Program-made: the position numbers and the translations under genes | The notes under the pieces: model-generated | The model's database searches: none | What the model was told of the DNA's origin: nothing | What the model saw: the letters and a program-made list of their open reading frames with translations, nothing else | Part shown: one piece after another, positions 1 through 9,179 of the stretch | How positions within the stretch are numbered: position 1 is the stretch's first letter | Layout: each line of letters opens with the position of its first letter | From: Nocardioides panacisoli | GTDB taxonomy: Bacteria; Actinomycetota; Actinomycetes; Propionibacteriales; Nocardioidaceae | Reading direction: 5' to 3' | Length of the DNA stretch: 64,000 bases | NCBI RefSeq assembly: GCF_019448235.1 | Contig: NZ_CP080409.1 | Coordinates: forward strand, 2,666,001-2,730,000

Positions 1-261
1 TACGCCGTCGCGGTAGTAGACGATCGCGCGTCCCTCGGGCAGCCACTCGACGGCGGTGGCCCGCTTCTCCAGGCGCCGTACCTCACCGGCGCGCAGCAGC
101 AGCCCGTCGCGGGTGGCGACGGCGACGGTGGGCGCGGGCAGCGCGAGGTCGACCGGTTCGACGGTGGAGTCGTACACCTCGTCCAGCGAGGCGATCAGCC
201 CGCAGGAGGCGCTGGTCGCGACGACCGCGAGCGCGAGCAGGAGACGGAGCCGCGGGATCAC
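1..261 (-). CDS. Lipoprotein, C-terminus beyond window edge
   Basis: This gene reads off the left edge, so only the first 87 codons are present. The GTG start is preceded by GGAGGA at a seven-base spacing. The N-terminus is a lipoprotein signal: a short Arg-containing head, a hydrophobic run and the lipobox TSASC with the modified Cys at residue 20. The mature part alternates short beta-like runs (VAVATRDGLLL, AVEWLPEGRAIVYY), which hints at a WD40/TolB-like propeller, but too little is visible to name a family. It is divergent from the phosphoesterase gene, with almost no gap. Function unknown; envelope-anchored by inference. Confidence 0.7.
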   Translation of the reverse strand, partial: MIPRLRLLLALAVVATSASCGLIASLDEVYDSTVEPVDLALPAPTVAVATRDGLLLRAGEVRRLEKRATAVEWLPEGRAIVYYRDGV

Positions 262-278
262 CGGCCGATCCTCCCACC

Positions 279-2063
279 GTGACCGGCGCCACGCGTGGAT
301 CGTTGGACGGTTTCGTGGACCTCTCCCGACGTCATCTCCTCCGCGCGGGCGCGGCGACCGGGCTGGCGGCGGCCGCCGTCGCCGGTGCCGGGCAGCGCCT
401 CCCCGGGGCCGTGGCCGCCGCGCCGACCGCGAGCAGCGCAGCCACCCTCGGCTCCCGGCTGGTGCCCGGGGCTCCGGGCCGGGGCGGCTACCGGCCGGTG
501 GTGCGGGTGGCGGGCGAGGCCCACCGCCTGCGCACCGACCTCGGCGTCACGCCCGATCCCGGTCACCACGGCCGCCACAAGCCGCTGGCGGCCTTCGTGC
601 AGCTCAGTGACGTGCACGTGGTCGACGCCCAGTCGCCGCTGCGCGTGGAGTACCTCGACCGGCTCGACGACCCCTCGGCGTTGCCCGGCACCGGGCTGCT
701 CAGCTCCTCCTACCGCGCCCACGAGATGCTCAGCGGCCAGATCGCCGACTCGATGGTGCGCCAGCTCAACGACATCGGCGTCGGCCCGGTGACCGGCAAG
801 CCGCTGGCACTGGCCATCCAGACCGGCGACAACTCCGACAACTCCCAGTTCAACGAGGTCCGCTGGAACATCGACGTCCTCGGCGGCGGCACGGTCCGCT
901 TCGACTCCGGGGACCTCACGCGCTGGGAGGGCGTGGCCGACAGCCACCCGGTGCACTACGACCCGGCGTACTGGCACCCCGAGGGCACGCCCCGGGGACG
1001 GCCCGACGACCTGCCGCGGCGGCGCTACGGCTTCCCGACGGTGCCGGGCCTGCTGGACGCCGCCCGCCGGCCGTTCGAGGCCGAGGGGCTGGGCATGGAG
1101 TGGTTCTCGGTCTTCGGCAACCACGACGGCCTGGTCCAGGGCAACTTCCCGCAGAACCTCCACCTCGGTGCGATCGCGACCGGCCCGTTGAAGGTCATCT
1201 CCCCCGTCGGGCTCCACCCGGGCGCGCTGCTGGACGACGTGCTCGCCGGCACCTCCGACCTGCTCGGCGGCCTCGGTGGCACCGGTGGCCTGCTGGGCAA
1301 CCTCGCGCTGAGCCCCGGCGTACGCCGCGTCACGCCCGACGCGGACCGCCGCCTGCTGACCCGCGCCGAGGTCGTCGAGGAGCACTTCGCCACCGGCGGC
1401 CAGCCCGTGGGGCACGGCTTCACCGCGACCAACCGCGCCGAGGGCACGGCCCACTACACCGTGGACCGCAGCGGCATCCGGTTCGTCGTGCTCGACACCG
1501 TCAACCCCAACGGGTACGCCGACGGCTCGATCGACGCCGACCAGTTCGCCTGGCTCGCCGGGGTGCTCGCCGACGCCGGTGACCGTCCGGTCGTCGTGGC
1601 CAGCCACCACACCTCGGAGACGATGAACAACCCGCTCGTGCTGACCGGCGGTGACGCCCAGCAGCGGGTCACCGGCGACGCGGTGCTGGAGCTGCTGCTG
1701 GCCCACGCGCAGGTCATCGCCTGGCTCAACGGCCACACCCACGCCAACAAGGTCACCGCCCGACGTCGCGCCTCCGGCGGCGGGCTGTGGGAGATCACGA
1801 CCGCCTCCCACATCGACTGGCCGCAGCAGAGTCGTCTGCTGGAGGTGGCCGACAACCGCGACGGCACGCTGTCGATCTTCACCACGATGGTCGACCACGC
1901 CGGGCCGGCCGCCACCGGCGGCAGCGGCGCGTTGGCCGACGCCGCGGGGCTCGCCGGGCTGGGCCGCGAGCTCGCGCTCAACGACTGGCACGACCACAGC
2001 GGCGGCACCGGCACCCGCGCCGACCGCAACGTCGAGCTCGTCGTGGCCGACCCGCGCTCCTGA
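279..2063 (+). CDS. Tat-exported metallophosphoesterase, PPA1498-like family
   Basis: Calcineurin-like metallophosphoesterase predicted to act outside the membrane. A twin-arginine signal (LSRRHLLRAG) is followed by a hydrophobic Ala-rich stretch. All metal-site motifs are visible in order: SDVHVVDAQSP near residue 110, QTGDNSDN near 185, FGNHDG near 285, ASHHTSE near 445 and NGHTHANK near 487. About 594 residues fits the actinobacterial family first described in Propionibacterium; the substrate is not known. The start is uncertain: GTG 279 has no clear Shine-Dalgarno, and GTG 315 (VDLSRRHLL) is a plausible shorter start that still keeps the Tat motif. A repeat cluster follows the stop. Confidence 0.85.
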   Translation: MTGATRGSLDGFVDLSRRHLLRAGAATGLAAAAVAGAGQRLPGAVAAAPTASSAATLGSRLVPGAPGRGGYRPVVRVAGEAHRLRTDLGVTPDPGHHGRHKPLAAFVQLSDVHVVDAQSPLRVEYLDRLDDPSALPGTGLLSSSYRAHEMLSGQIADSMVRQLNDIGVGPVTGKPLALAIQTGDNSDNSQFNEVRWNIDVLGGGTVRFDSGDLTRWEGVADSHPVHYDPAYWHPEGTPRGRPDDLPRRRYGFPTVPGLLDAARRPFEAEGLGMEWFSVFGNHDGLVQGNFPQNLHLGAIATGPLKVISPVGLHPGALLDDVLAGTSDLLGGLGGTGGLLGNLALSPGVRRVTPDADRRLLTRAEVVEEHFATGGQPVGHGFTATNRAEGTAHYTVDRSGIRFVVLDTVNPNGYADGSIDADQFAWLAGVLADAGDRPVVVASHHTSETMNNPLVLTGGDAQQRVTGDAVLELLLAHAQVIAWLNGHTHANKVTARRRASGGGLWEITTASHIDWPQQSRLLEVADNRDGTLSIFTTMVDHAGPAATGGSGALADAAGLAGLGRELALNDWHDHSGGTGTRADRNVELVVADPRS

Positions 2064-2070
2064 GGCCGGG

Positions 2071-2150
2071 GGGTCTCGACAGGCTCGACCAACGGAGACG
2101 GCTCGACCAACGGAGACGGCTCGACCAACGGGACGGCTCGACCGGCGGGT
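2071..2150 (+). repeat. Interspersed repeat cluster 1
   Basis: One full copy of the GGTCTCGACAGGCTCGACC element is followed by three partial units (GGCTCGACC with AACGGAGAC spacing, period about 19 bases). It lies directly after the phosphoesterase stop and before the ribosome-binding site of fhaA. It has no coding potential of its own. Confidence 0.8.
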
Positions 2151-2235
2151 GGCGGTGCGCCATGGGACTCCGGCGGGGCCGGGCCGATACGATCGAGCGA
2201 AGCCGTTGGTCCCGATCCGCGAGAGGAGTCTGTCG

Positions 2236-2952
2236 TTGAGCGGTCTGCAGCGCTTCGAGCAGCGCCTCGAGCAGGCCATCTCGGGGGTCTTCGCGCGCAC
2301 CTTCCGCAGTGCCGTGCAGCCGGTCGAGATCGCCGCCGCGCTCCAGCGTGAGCTCGACAACCAGGCCCAGATCGTGTCCCGGACACGCCGACTGGTGCCC
2401 AACGTCTTCCACGTCGAGCTCTCCGACTCCGACATGGCGCGGCTCTCGCCGTACGACTCCACGCTCGAGGCCGAGCTCACCGACCAGCTCGAGGAGCACG
2501 CCGAGCTGCAGAACTACACCTTCCCGGGCTCGATCCGGATCCACTTCGAGTCCGACTCGGACCTGACCACGGGCCGGTTCCGGGTGCGCAGCGAGGCCCA
2601 GGCCCGCGTGACGGGCCGCGACCGCACCGCGCCGGTCACCACGACGCGGGCGATGGTCGAGGTCAACGGCACCCGGCACGCCCTGACGCCGCCGGGCCTG
2701 ATCGTGGGGCGCGGTTCGGAGGCGGACCTCCGCATCGACGACCCCGGCGTGAGCCGGCAGCACGCGCAGTTCCTCGTGACCGCGCCGCACGGCGACCGGG
2801 GCCTGCGCATCGAGGTCCACGACATGGGATCGACCAACGGCATCCGGGTCGACGGGCAGAAGGTGGCCCGTGCGGACCTCACGGACGGCTCCCGCGTCCA
2901 GGTCGGCCGCACCTCCCTGGTGGTCCGCACCGAGGAGGACACCGATGTCTGA
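2236..2952 (+). CDS. fhaA: FHA domain protein FhaA (DUF3662-FHA)
   Basis: Phosphothreonine reader of the PknA/PknB pathway. The N-terminal DUF3662 domain (about residues 1-110, starting SGLQRFEQRLEQAI) is followed by a linker and a C-terminal FHA domain (about 140-235) with the signature GRGSEADLRIDD, SRQHAQ and GSTNGIRVDG. I place the start at TTG 2236 because GAGAGGAG lies seven bases upstream and the protein then begins as FhaA proteins do; the frame stays open far upstream only because of high GC. In mycobacteria FhaA binds phosphorylated MviN and controls late peptidoglycan synthesis. The linker is shorter than in the mycobacterial protein (238 residues here). It is the first gene of an operon whose stop overlaps fhaB. 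Confidence 0.93.
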   Translation: MSGLQRFEQRLEQAISGVFARTFRSAVQPVEIAAALQRELDNQAQIVSRTRRLVPNVFHVELSDSDMARLSPYDSTLEAELTDQLEEHAELQNYTFPGSIRIHFESDSDLTTGRFRVRSEAQARVTGRDRTAPVTTTRAMVEVNGTRHALTPPGLIVGRGSEADLRIDDPGVSRQHAQFLVTAPHGDRGLRIEVHDMGSTNGIRVDGQKVARADLTDGSRVQVGRTSLVVRTEEDTDV

Positions 2953-3412
2953 GCTGACCCTGTTCCTGATCCGGCTCGGCTACCTGGCCGTGCTCTGGAT
3001 CTTCGTGCTCTCGGCGATCTCGGTGATCCGCTCGGACATGTTCGGTGCGCGGCTGCCCAGCCCGCGCGAGGCCGCTCCGGACCCGAAGGGCAAGAAGCCC
3101 AAGGCGCCGCGCCGCCGCGGCACCCCCAGCAAGGTCGAGGTCGTGCAGGGCTCCAACGCCGGCATCACCGTGTCGCTCTCGGACGCGCCGATCCTCATCG
3201 GTCGCGGCAACGACGCCGCGATCCGGCTCGACGACGACTACGTCTCCACCCGCCACGCCCGCATCGCCGCCTCCGGCGAGCAGTGGTACGTCGAGGACCT
3301 CGGCTCGACCAACGGCACCTACCTGGGCAGCCAGCGGCTCACGCAACCGGCGGAGATCGGCATCGGCTCCCAGGTCCGCATCGGCAAGACCGTCGTGGAG
3401 CTGAAGAAATGA
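2945..3412 (+). CDS. fhaB: FHA domain protein FhaB (FipA)
   Basis: Membrane-anchored phosphothreonine reader of 155 residues. One N-terminal transmembrane helix (LFLIRLGYLAVLWIFVLSAI) is followed by a basic linker (PKGKKPKAPRRRGTPS) and a C-terminal FHA domain with GRGNDAAIRLDD, STRHARI and GSTNGTYLG. The ATG overlaps the end of fhaA. The length and layout match mycobacterial FhaB/FipA, which joins FtsZ and FtsQ in the divisome after phosphorylation by PknA. That role is known for the family and inferred here. Confidence 0.93.
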   Translation: MSELTLFLIRLGYLAVLWIFVLSAISVIRSDMFGARLPSPREAAPDPKGKKPKAPRRRGTPSKVEVVQGSNAGITVSLSDAPILIGRGNDAAIRLDDDYVSTRHARIAASGEQWYVEDLGSTNGTYLGSQRLTQPAEIGIGSQVRIGKTVVELKK

Positions 3413-4698
3413 CCGAGCCGACCACCCCGGCCACGGCCGCCGCGGCTGCGCTGCGGCTGGACTTCCATGCCATCTCCGACGTGGGCCGCGTCCGCAAGGA
3501 CAACCAGGACTCCGGGTACGCCGGCCCCTGGCTGCTCGCGGTCTGCGACGGAGTCGGCGGCGCCGCACGCGGCGACATCGCGTCGGGCACCGCGATCACC
3601 GAGCTGCGCTCCCTCGACGACGGCCCGGCCGAGGGCGACCTCGGCACCCGCGTCAACGACGCGCTCCACGAGGCGCACCTCGCGATCGGTCGACACGTCG
3701 ACCACGACCCGGCACTGAGCGGCACGAGCACGACCGCGACGGTGGTGGCCTTCAACGGCACCCAGATCGGGATCGGCCACGTGGGCGACTCCCGCGCCTA
3801 CCTCTACCGCGACGGGGAGCTGTCGCAGCTCACCAGCGACCACACCTTCGTGCAGAGCCTCATCGACGACGGCCGGATCACCGAGGAGGAGGCGCGGGCC
3901 CACCCCAACCGCAACCTGATCCTCAAGGCCCTCGACGGCATCCACGACGTGGAGCCGGACGTCTTCACCCTCGAGCTGGTCGCCGGTGACCGGCTCTTCG
4001 TCTGCAGCGACGGCGCGTGCGGCGTCCTCACCGACGACCGGATGGCGGCGATCCTCTCCCACGGGTCGCCGGAGTACGCCGCGATCGAGCTGGTCCGCAA
4101 CAGCCTCGACGCGGGCAGCTCCGACAACGTGACGTGCGTGGTCGCCGACGTCGGCCCCGCCGAGGAGGACACCACCTCCGCGCGGCCCCAGCCGATGGTG
4201 GTCGGTGCGGCCGCGGACCCCAAGCGCCGCATGCCGCGCGGGCTCTTCCGCGGGCACCGGTCCGGCGACACCGGCGAGCTGGAGCCGATCGAGGACGAGA
4301 TCCCCGACGGCGTCGACTGGGTCATCCAGAACGATCCGCCGATCGACGAGGAGGCCTACCGCTACGCGCCGCGCCCGCCGCGGCGCTTCCTGTGGGTGCG
4401 CCGGGTGCTCGCCGCGACGGTGGCGCTGGGCCTGGCCTGGATCGTCGGTGCGACGGCGTACTGGTGGACCCAGCAGCAGTACTACATCGGCGAGTCCGAC
4501 GGCCAGGTCGCGATCTACCGCGGCATCGACGGCCTGCCGGGCCTCTCCGAGCTCTACCGGGTCAGCGACCTGCCCACCGCCGACCTGCCCGACGCGGTCT
4601 CCTCCGACGTGAGCAGCGGCATCGCCGCCGAGGACTACGAGGATGCCGTCGACACGGTCCGCAACTTCGCCGAGCTCGCCTCCGAGGCCGGCGAGTGA
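3409..4698 (+). CDS. pstP: PP2C-type Ser/Thr protein phosphatase PstP
   Basis: Removes phosphate from PknA/PknB substrates and from the kinases. The catalytic PP2C domain fills about residues 15-255, with metal-binding motifs SDVGRVRKDNQD, VCDGVGG, GHVGDSRAYLYRDG, CSDGACGVLTDD and SSDNVTCVV. A cytosolic linker, one transmembrane helix (about 327-350, RRVLAATVALGLAWIVGAT) and a C-terminal extracellular domain follow. The ATG at 3409 overlaps the fhaB stop as ATGA, so the longer upstream reading frame is not used. The length of 429 residues is slightly below the mycobacterial form. Confidence 0.95.
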   Translation: MTEPTTPATAAAAALRLDFHAISDVGRVRKDNQDSGYAGPWLLAVCDGVGGAARGDIASGTAITELRSLDDGPAEGDLGTRVNDALHEAHLAIGRHVDHDPALSGTSTTATVVAFNGTQIGIGHVGDSRAYLYRDGELSQLTSDHTFVQSLIDDGRITEEEARAHPNRNLILKALDGIHDVEPDVFTLELVAGDRLFVCSDGACGVLTDDRMAAILSHGSPEYAAIELVRNSLDAGSSDNVTCVVADVGPAEEDTTSARPQPMVVGAAADPKRRMPRGLFRGHRSGDTGELEPIEDEIPDGVDWVIQNDPPIDEEAYRYAPRPPRRFLWVRRVLAATVALGLAWIVGATAYWWTQQQYYIGESDGQVAIYRGIDGLPGLSELYRVSDLPTADLPDAVSSDVSSGIAAEDYEDAVDTVRNFAELASEAGE

Positions 4699-4708
4699 GG
4701 CGGTCGTG

Positions 4709-6157
4709 GTGAGTCAGTCCAGCGAGTCGCGGCGCGCCGGCCAGTCCGGCCAGCCGAGCCAGTCCGCCTTCATGGGCTTCGTGCACCGCCAGCGACGGGG
4801 CGCGGAGCTCTTCCTGCTCATCCTCGCCCTCGTCGTCGGCATCGGCGCCTACGCCACGGTCGGCCTCGGCCTGGAGGGCGAGGTCCCGACCAACCTGATC
4901 GGGTACGGCGGCTGGCTGGTGGCGCTCACCGTCGCCGCCCACGTCGTGGTCCGGATGGTGGCGCCGTACGCCGACCCGGTGCTGCTGCCGGTGGTGGCAG
5001 CACTCAACGGGCTGGGCCTGGCGGTGATCTACCGGCTGGACCAGGCACTGGACATCCAGAAGGCCGACCAGCAGCTGGTGTGGATGACCGTCGGAGTGGT
5101 CGGCTTCGCCGGCACGCTGATCCTGGTCTCCGACCACCGGATGCTGGCGCGGTTCACCTACACCTCCGGGCTGGCGGCGATCGTGCTGCTGCTGATGCCG
5201 CTGATGCCGGTCATCGGCGCCGAACGCACGCTGGGCGCGAAGATCTGGGTCGACCTCGGCCCGGTCGGCTTCCAGCCCGGCGAGCTGGCCAAGGTGCTGC
5301 TGGTCATCACCTTCGCGGGCTACCTGGTGGTGCACCGCGACGCGCTCGCACTCGCCGGACGGCGGCTGCTCTTCATCGACTTCCCGCGCGGGCGCGACCT
5401 CGGGCCGGTGCTGATGGTGTGGGTGGTGAGCCTCGGGGTGCTGGTGCTCCAGCGCGACCTCGGCTCCAGCCTGCTCTTCCTGGGCCTGTTCCTGATCATG
5501 CTCTACGTCGCCACCGAGCGGCCGGGCTGGCTGGTCGTCGGCGGGCTGCTGTTCCTGGGCGGGTCGCTGTTCTCCTACCTGTTCTTCGGGCACGTGCAGC
5601 AGCGCGTGGAGATCTGGCTCGACCCGTTCGCCGACCGCAACGGCGACGGCTTCCAGCTCGTCGAGGGCCTCTACGGCATGGCGTGGGGCGGCATGATCGG
5701 CCGCGGCTTCGGCGAGGGCATGCCGGGCCGCATCCCCGAGGTGGAGACCGACTTCATCCTTGCCGCGATCGGCGAGGAGCTGGGCCTCACCGCGGTGCTC
5801 GCGGTGCTGGTCCTCTACGGCCTCATCGTGGAGCGGGCGCTGCGGGCGGCGCTGATCTCCCGCGACGGCTTCGGCAAGCTGATGGCCACCGGCCTCGCGG
5901 GCGTCTTCGCGCTGCAGGTCTTCGTGGTCATCGGCGGCATCACCCGGCTGATCCCGCTGACCGGCCTCACGACGCCCTTCCTGTCCTACGGCGGCTCCTC
6001 GCTGGTGGCCAACTGGATCATCATCGCGTTGCTGCTGCGCATCTCCGACCAGGCCCGCCGCCCGCTGCCCTCGCAGCTGGGTGAGGAGCCCGAGGAGCCC
6101 GACGACGTGCACACCCAGGTCATCAAGACCACGACCGCGGGAGGTGGCGGCTCGTGA
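4709..6157 (+). CDS. rodA: SEDS peptidoglycan glycosyltransferase RodA
   Basis: Polymerises lipid II together with the class B PBP encoded next. A multi-pass membrane protein (ten or more helices) with SEDS hallmarks: NGLGLAVIYRLD, GFQPGELAKVLLVITFA, LQRDLGSSLLFLGLF, FILAAIGEELG and TPFLSYGGSSLVANW. GTG 4709 follows GTGAGG at a suitable distance; GTG 4706 is the alternative. The stop overlaps the pbpA start as GTGA, so the two proteins are translationally coupled. The FtsW/RodA superfamily is certain; RodA rather than FtsW follows from the operon context. Confidence 0.94.
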   Translation: MSQSSESRRAGQSGQPSQSAFMGFVHRQRRGAELFLLILALVVGIGAYATVGLGLEGEVPTNLIGYGGWLVALTVAAHVVVRMVAPYADPVLLPVVAALNGLGLAVIYRLDQALDIQKADQQLVWMTVGVVGFAGTLILVSDHRMLARFTYTSGLAAIVLLLMPLMPVIGAERTLGAKIWVDLGPVGFQPGELAKVLLVITFAGYLVVHRDALALAGRRLLFIDFPRGRDLGPVLMVWVVSLGVLVLQRDLGSSLLFLGLFLIMLYVATERPGWLVVGGLLFLGGSLFSYLFFGHVQQRVEIWLDPFADRNGDGFQLVEGLYGMAWGGMIGRGFGEGMPGRIPEVETDFILAAIGEELGLTAVLAVLVLYGLIVERALRAALISRDGFGKLMATGLAGVFALQVFVVIGGITRLIPLTGLTTPFLSYGGSSLVANWIIIALLLRISDQARRPLPSQLGEEPEEPDDVHTQVIKTTTAGGGGS

Positions 6158-7683
6158 ACAAGCCGATCCGCACCGTCGCGGTGTTCTGCATGTTCCTGTT
6201 CGTCGCGTTGATGGTCAACGCCAGCTACCTGCAGTTCTGGAAGGCCGAGGACTACAACGCCGACGGCGCCGACAACCGGCGCGTCACCGAGGAGGCGTTC
6301 AGCCGCGAGCGCGGCCAGATCCTCGTCGGCGACCAGCAGCCGATCGCGTTGAGCGAGCCGAGCAACGACCGCTACAAGTTCCTGCGGCAGTACCCCAAGC
6401 CGCTGGTCTACGGCCACACGACCGGCTTCCTGCAGCTCACCAGCCAGACCGGCATCGAGAACACCCAGAACGAGATCCTCTCCGGGCAGGACCCGCGGCT
6501 CTTCGTCGACCGGCTGGTCGACCTGGTGCAGAACCAGGACAACAAGGGCGGCAACGTCACCCTCACCCTCGACCCCGACGCGCAGCAGGCGGCGTACGAC
6601 GCCCTGCGCAACTCGATCGGTCCCGAGGGCGAGGGCTCGGTGGTCGCCATCGAGCCCAAGACCGGGCGGGTGCTGGCGTCGGTGTCGCTGCCGGCCTATG
6701 ACCCCAACAACCTCGCGACGCACGACTTCTCCGCCGCGGCCGACGCCTACGACCGGCTCGACCCCAGCGACGGCGACGGGGACGAGAAGCAGCCGCTGCT
6801 CAACCGCTCGATCCAGACGCGACTCGCGCCGGGCTCGACGTTCAAGGTCGTCACCGCCGCGGCCGCCATCGAGGCGGGCCTCTACAACGGCGGCGACCAG
6901 GTGCCCTCCGGCGCGACCTGGCAGGCGCCGGGCACGACCGGGGAGCAGAACCTCATCGACAACGAGGGCCGCACCGGATGCTCGCCTGAGAACATCAGCT
7001 TCGGCGCGGCGATGGCGCAGTCGTGCAACACCGCGTTCGCGAAGATGGCCGTGGAGCTCGGCCCCGAGGAGATGCGCGAGCGCTCGGAGGCGTTCGGCTT
7101 CAACAGCACCCAGTTCCAGGACCTGCCCGGTCAGGCGACCTCGATCTACCCCGAGAGCGTCACCGACGTCGTGGACGGCGAGGAGCAGGCGCCCCGTGAG
7201 CTCAACGACGCCGAGACCGCACGCACCGGCTTCGGCCAGTTCGACGTGCAGGCCACGCCGATGCAGATGGCGATGGTGATGTCGGCGATCGGCAACCAGG
7301 GCACGCTGATGCGCCCGCAGCTGGTGGAGAACGTGCAGTCGGCCGACTACCAGCTCATCGAGTCCTTCGAGCCCGACGAGCTGCGCGACGCGATCTCGCC
7401 CTCGACGGCGTCCCAGCTGACCGACCTGCTGGTGGAGACCGTCGACGGCGGCACCGCCAGCCCCGGCGGCATCCCCGGCACCAGCGTCGCCGGCAAGACC
7501 GGCACCGCGCAGCGCGGCGTGGAGGGCGCCGCGCCGTACGCGTGGTTCACCTCGTTCGCGCCGGCGGAGGACGCCGAGGTCGCGGTCGCGGTGATGATCC
7601 AAGAGGCGCCCGGACGTGAGATTTCCGGCGGCGGGCTGGGTGGCCCGGTCGCCAAGGCCGTGATGGAGGCGGTCCTGCGATGA
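6154..7683 (+). CDS. pbpA: Class B penicillin-binding protein PbpA
   Basis: Transpeptidase that cross-links peptidoglycan, partner of RodA. A single N-terminal membrane helix (about residues 6-24, TVAVFCMFLFVALMV) is followed by a non-catalytic dimerisation region. The transpeptidase domain carries the active-site motif STFK (about 228), SCN (about 290) and KTGT (about 448). The length of 509 residues matches actinobacterial PbpA, which is a PknB substrate in mycobacteria. The stop overlaps the next kinase as ATGA. Confidence 0.95.
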   Translation: MNKPIRTVAVFCMFLFVALMVNASYLQFWKAEDYNADGADNRRVTEEAFSRERGQILVGDQQPIALSEPSNDRYKFLRQYPKPLVYGHTTGFLQLTSQTGIENTQNEILSGQDPRLFVDRLVDLVQNQDNKGGNVTLTLDPDAQQAAYDALRNSIGPEGEGSVVAIEPKTGRVLASVSLPAYDPNNLATHDFSAAADAYDRLDPSDGDGDEKQPLLNRSIQTRLAPGSTFKVVTAAAAIEAGLYNGGDQVPSGATWQAPGTTGEQNLIDNEGRTGCSPENISFGAAMAQSCNTAFAKMAVELGPEEMRERSEAFGFNSTQFQDLPGQATSIYPESVTDVVDGEEQAPRELNDAETARTGFGQFDVQATPMQMAMVMSAIGNQGTLMRPQLVENVQSADYQLIESFEPDELRDAISPSTASQLTDLLVETVDGGTASPGGIPGTSVAGKTGTAQRGVEGAAPYAWFTSFAPAEDAEVAVAVMIQEAPGREISGGGLGGPVAKAVMEAVLR

Positions 7684-9179
7684 ACGACATGGCACAGCCC
7701 GTGGAGTACGCCGACGCGGCGCGGCGCTACCGGCTCGACTCCCGCATCGCGACCGGCGGCATGGGCGTGGTGTGGCGGGCGACCGACACCCGCCTGCACC
7801 GCGAGGTGGCGGTCAAGGTCCTCAAGGACGAGTACGCCGACGACGAGACCTTCCGCGCCCGCTTCGACACCGAGGCCCGCAACGCCGCCTCGCTGCACCA
7901 CCCCAACATCGCCGGCGTCTTCGACTACGACGCCAGCCCCACCGACGGCCGCGCGCCGTTCCTGGTGATGGAGCTGGTCGACGGCAAGCCGCTGAGCTCG
8001 CTGCTGGCCGGCGGGCGTCCGCTGGACGCGGACGTGGTGCGGGACCTGCTCGCGCAGACCGCCGACGGACTCGCGACCGCCCACCGGGCGGGCATCGTGC
8101 ACCGCGACGTGAAGCCCGCCAACCTGGTGGTCACCTCCGACCGCAAGGTGAAGGTCACCGACTTCGGCATCGCCCGCGCCGGCGACGCCGCGCAGATCAC
8201 CCGCACCGGCGCCGTGATGGGCACCCCGCAGTACCTCGCGCCCGAGCAGGCGCTGGGCAAGCCCGCGACGGCCGCCTCCGACGTCTACGCCCTCGGCGTG
8301 GTCGCCTACGAGGCGCTCACCGGGGCGCGGCCCTTCGAGGGCGACTCCCCGGTCGCCACGATCATGGCCCACTCCCGCGAGCCGGTGCCCGAGCTGCCCG
8401 ACTCGGTCCCCGCCGACCTGGCAGCCGTCGTACGCCGCGCCATGGCCAAGGAGCCCGGTGAGCGGTTCGCCGACGGCGCCGCGCTCGCCACCGCGCTGCG
8501 CGATCCCTCCGCGATGCCCCCGGCCGCGCCGGCGACCTCGGTGCTGCCGGCGACCGGCGCCACCGCGATGCACCAGCCGGATCAGCCGATGGACCGCCTG
8601 GGCGCCCCGGCGGCGTACGAGCCGGAGCCCGAGCCGACCACGGCCACCAACGCCACCGACCACAAGGACGACCGCAAGAAGGCGTGGCCGATCGTGCTGC
8701 TCGTCGTGCTGCTGGTCGCGGCGATCGCGCTGATCGCGGGGCTGCTGCTCACCGGTGGCGACGACGAGGAGCCGACCGAGGAGCCGACGACCTCCGAGCC
8801 CGCCACCACCGAGGCGGAGACGACGGAGCCGACGACGCCGAGCGAGACCGCCCCCGCGACGGTGCAGGTCAACGAGGGCGACTACCTGGGCCGTGACGTC
8901 GACCAGGTGGCGGCCGAGCTGCGCGACCGTGGTCTGCAGACCACGCTCACCGAGGTCGACAACGACGGCTCCCAGCAGGAGGACACCGTCGCGTCGGTCA
9001 ACCCGACCGGATCGGTCGAGGAGGGCTCGGTCATCACCATCGAGCACTACGGCCCGCCGCCGGAGCCCGAGACGCCGACCCCGACGCCCACGCCGAGCCC
9101 GTCGGAGTCGCAGACCCAGGGGCAGGGGACGCCCACCAGCCCCAGCAGCGCGCTGCCGACTGACGGGGGCACCACGTGA
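7680..9179 (+). CDS. pknA: PknA-like receptor Ser/Thr kinase with one PASTA domain
   Basis: Hanks-type kinase. The Gly-rich loop (IATGGMGVVW), ATP-binding Lys near residue 45 (AVKVLKDEY), catalytic HRDVKPANL near 141, DFGIARAGD near 161 and APEQ are all present. A membrane helix lies at about 336-358. The extracellular part holds an acidic Thr/Glu-rich stalk, one PASTA-like domain (about 398-458) and a Pro/Thr-rich tail. Mycobacterial PknA lacks PASTA domains, so this member is a variant with its own potential muropeptide sensor. The position between pbpA and pknB supports the name. Confidence 0.9.
   Translation: MNDMAQPVEYADAARRYRLDSRIATGGMGVVWRATDTRLHREVAVKVLKDEYADDETFRARFDTEARNAASLHHPNIAGVFDYDASPTDGRAPFLVMELVDGKPLSSLLAGGRPLDADVVRDLLAQTADGLATAHRAGIVHRDVKPANLVVTSDRKVKVTDFGIARAGDAAQITRTGAVMGTPQYLAPEQALGKPATAASDVYALGVVAYEALTGARPFEGDSPVATIMAHSREPVPELPDSVPADLAAVVRRAMAKEPGERFADGAALATALRDPSAMPPAAPATSVLPATGATAMHQPDQPMDRLGAPAAYEPEPEPTTATNATDHKDDRKKAWPIVLLVVLLVAAIALIAGLLLTGGDDEEPTEEPTTSEPATTEAETTEPTTPSETAPATVQVNEGDYLGRDVDQVAAELRDRGLQTTLTEVDNDGSQQEDTVASVNPTGSVEEGSVITIEHYGPPPEPETPTPTPTPSPSESQTQGQGTPTSPSSALPTDGGTT

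Noticed and set aside
258..2480. A 740-codon open frame on the minus strand
   Set aside because: It is antisense to the phosphoesterase and fhaA, has low-complexity Val/Gly/Arg composition and no motif. It is a by-product of high GC; the same applies to the long antisense frames at 4562-6112, 5986-7695, 7347-9047, 28225-30282 and 36294-38648.
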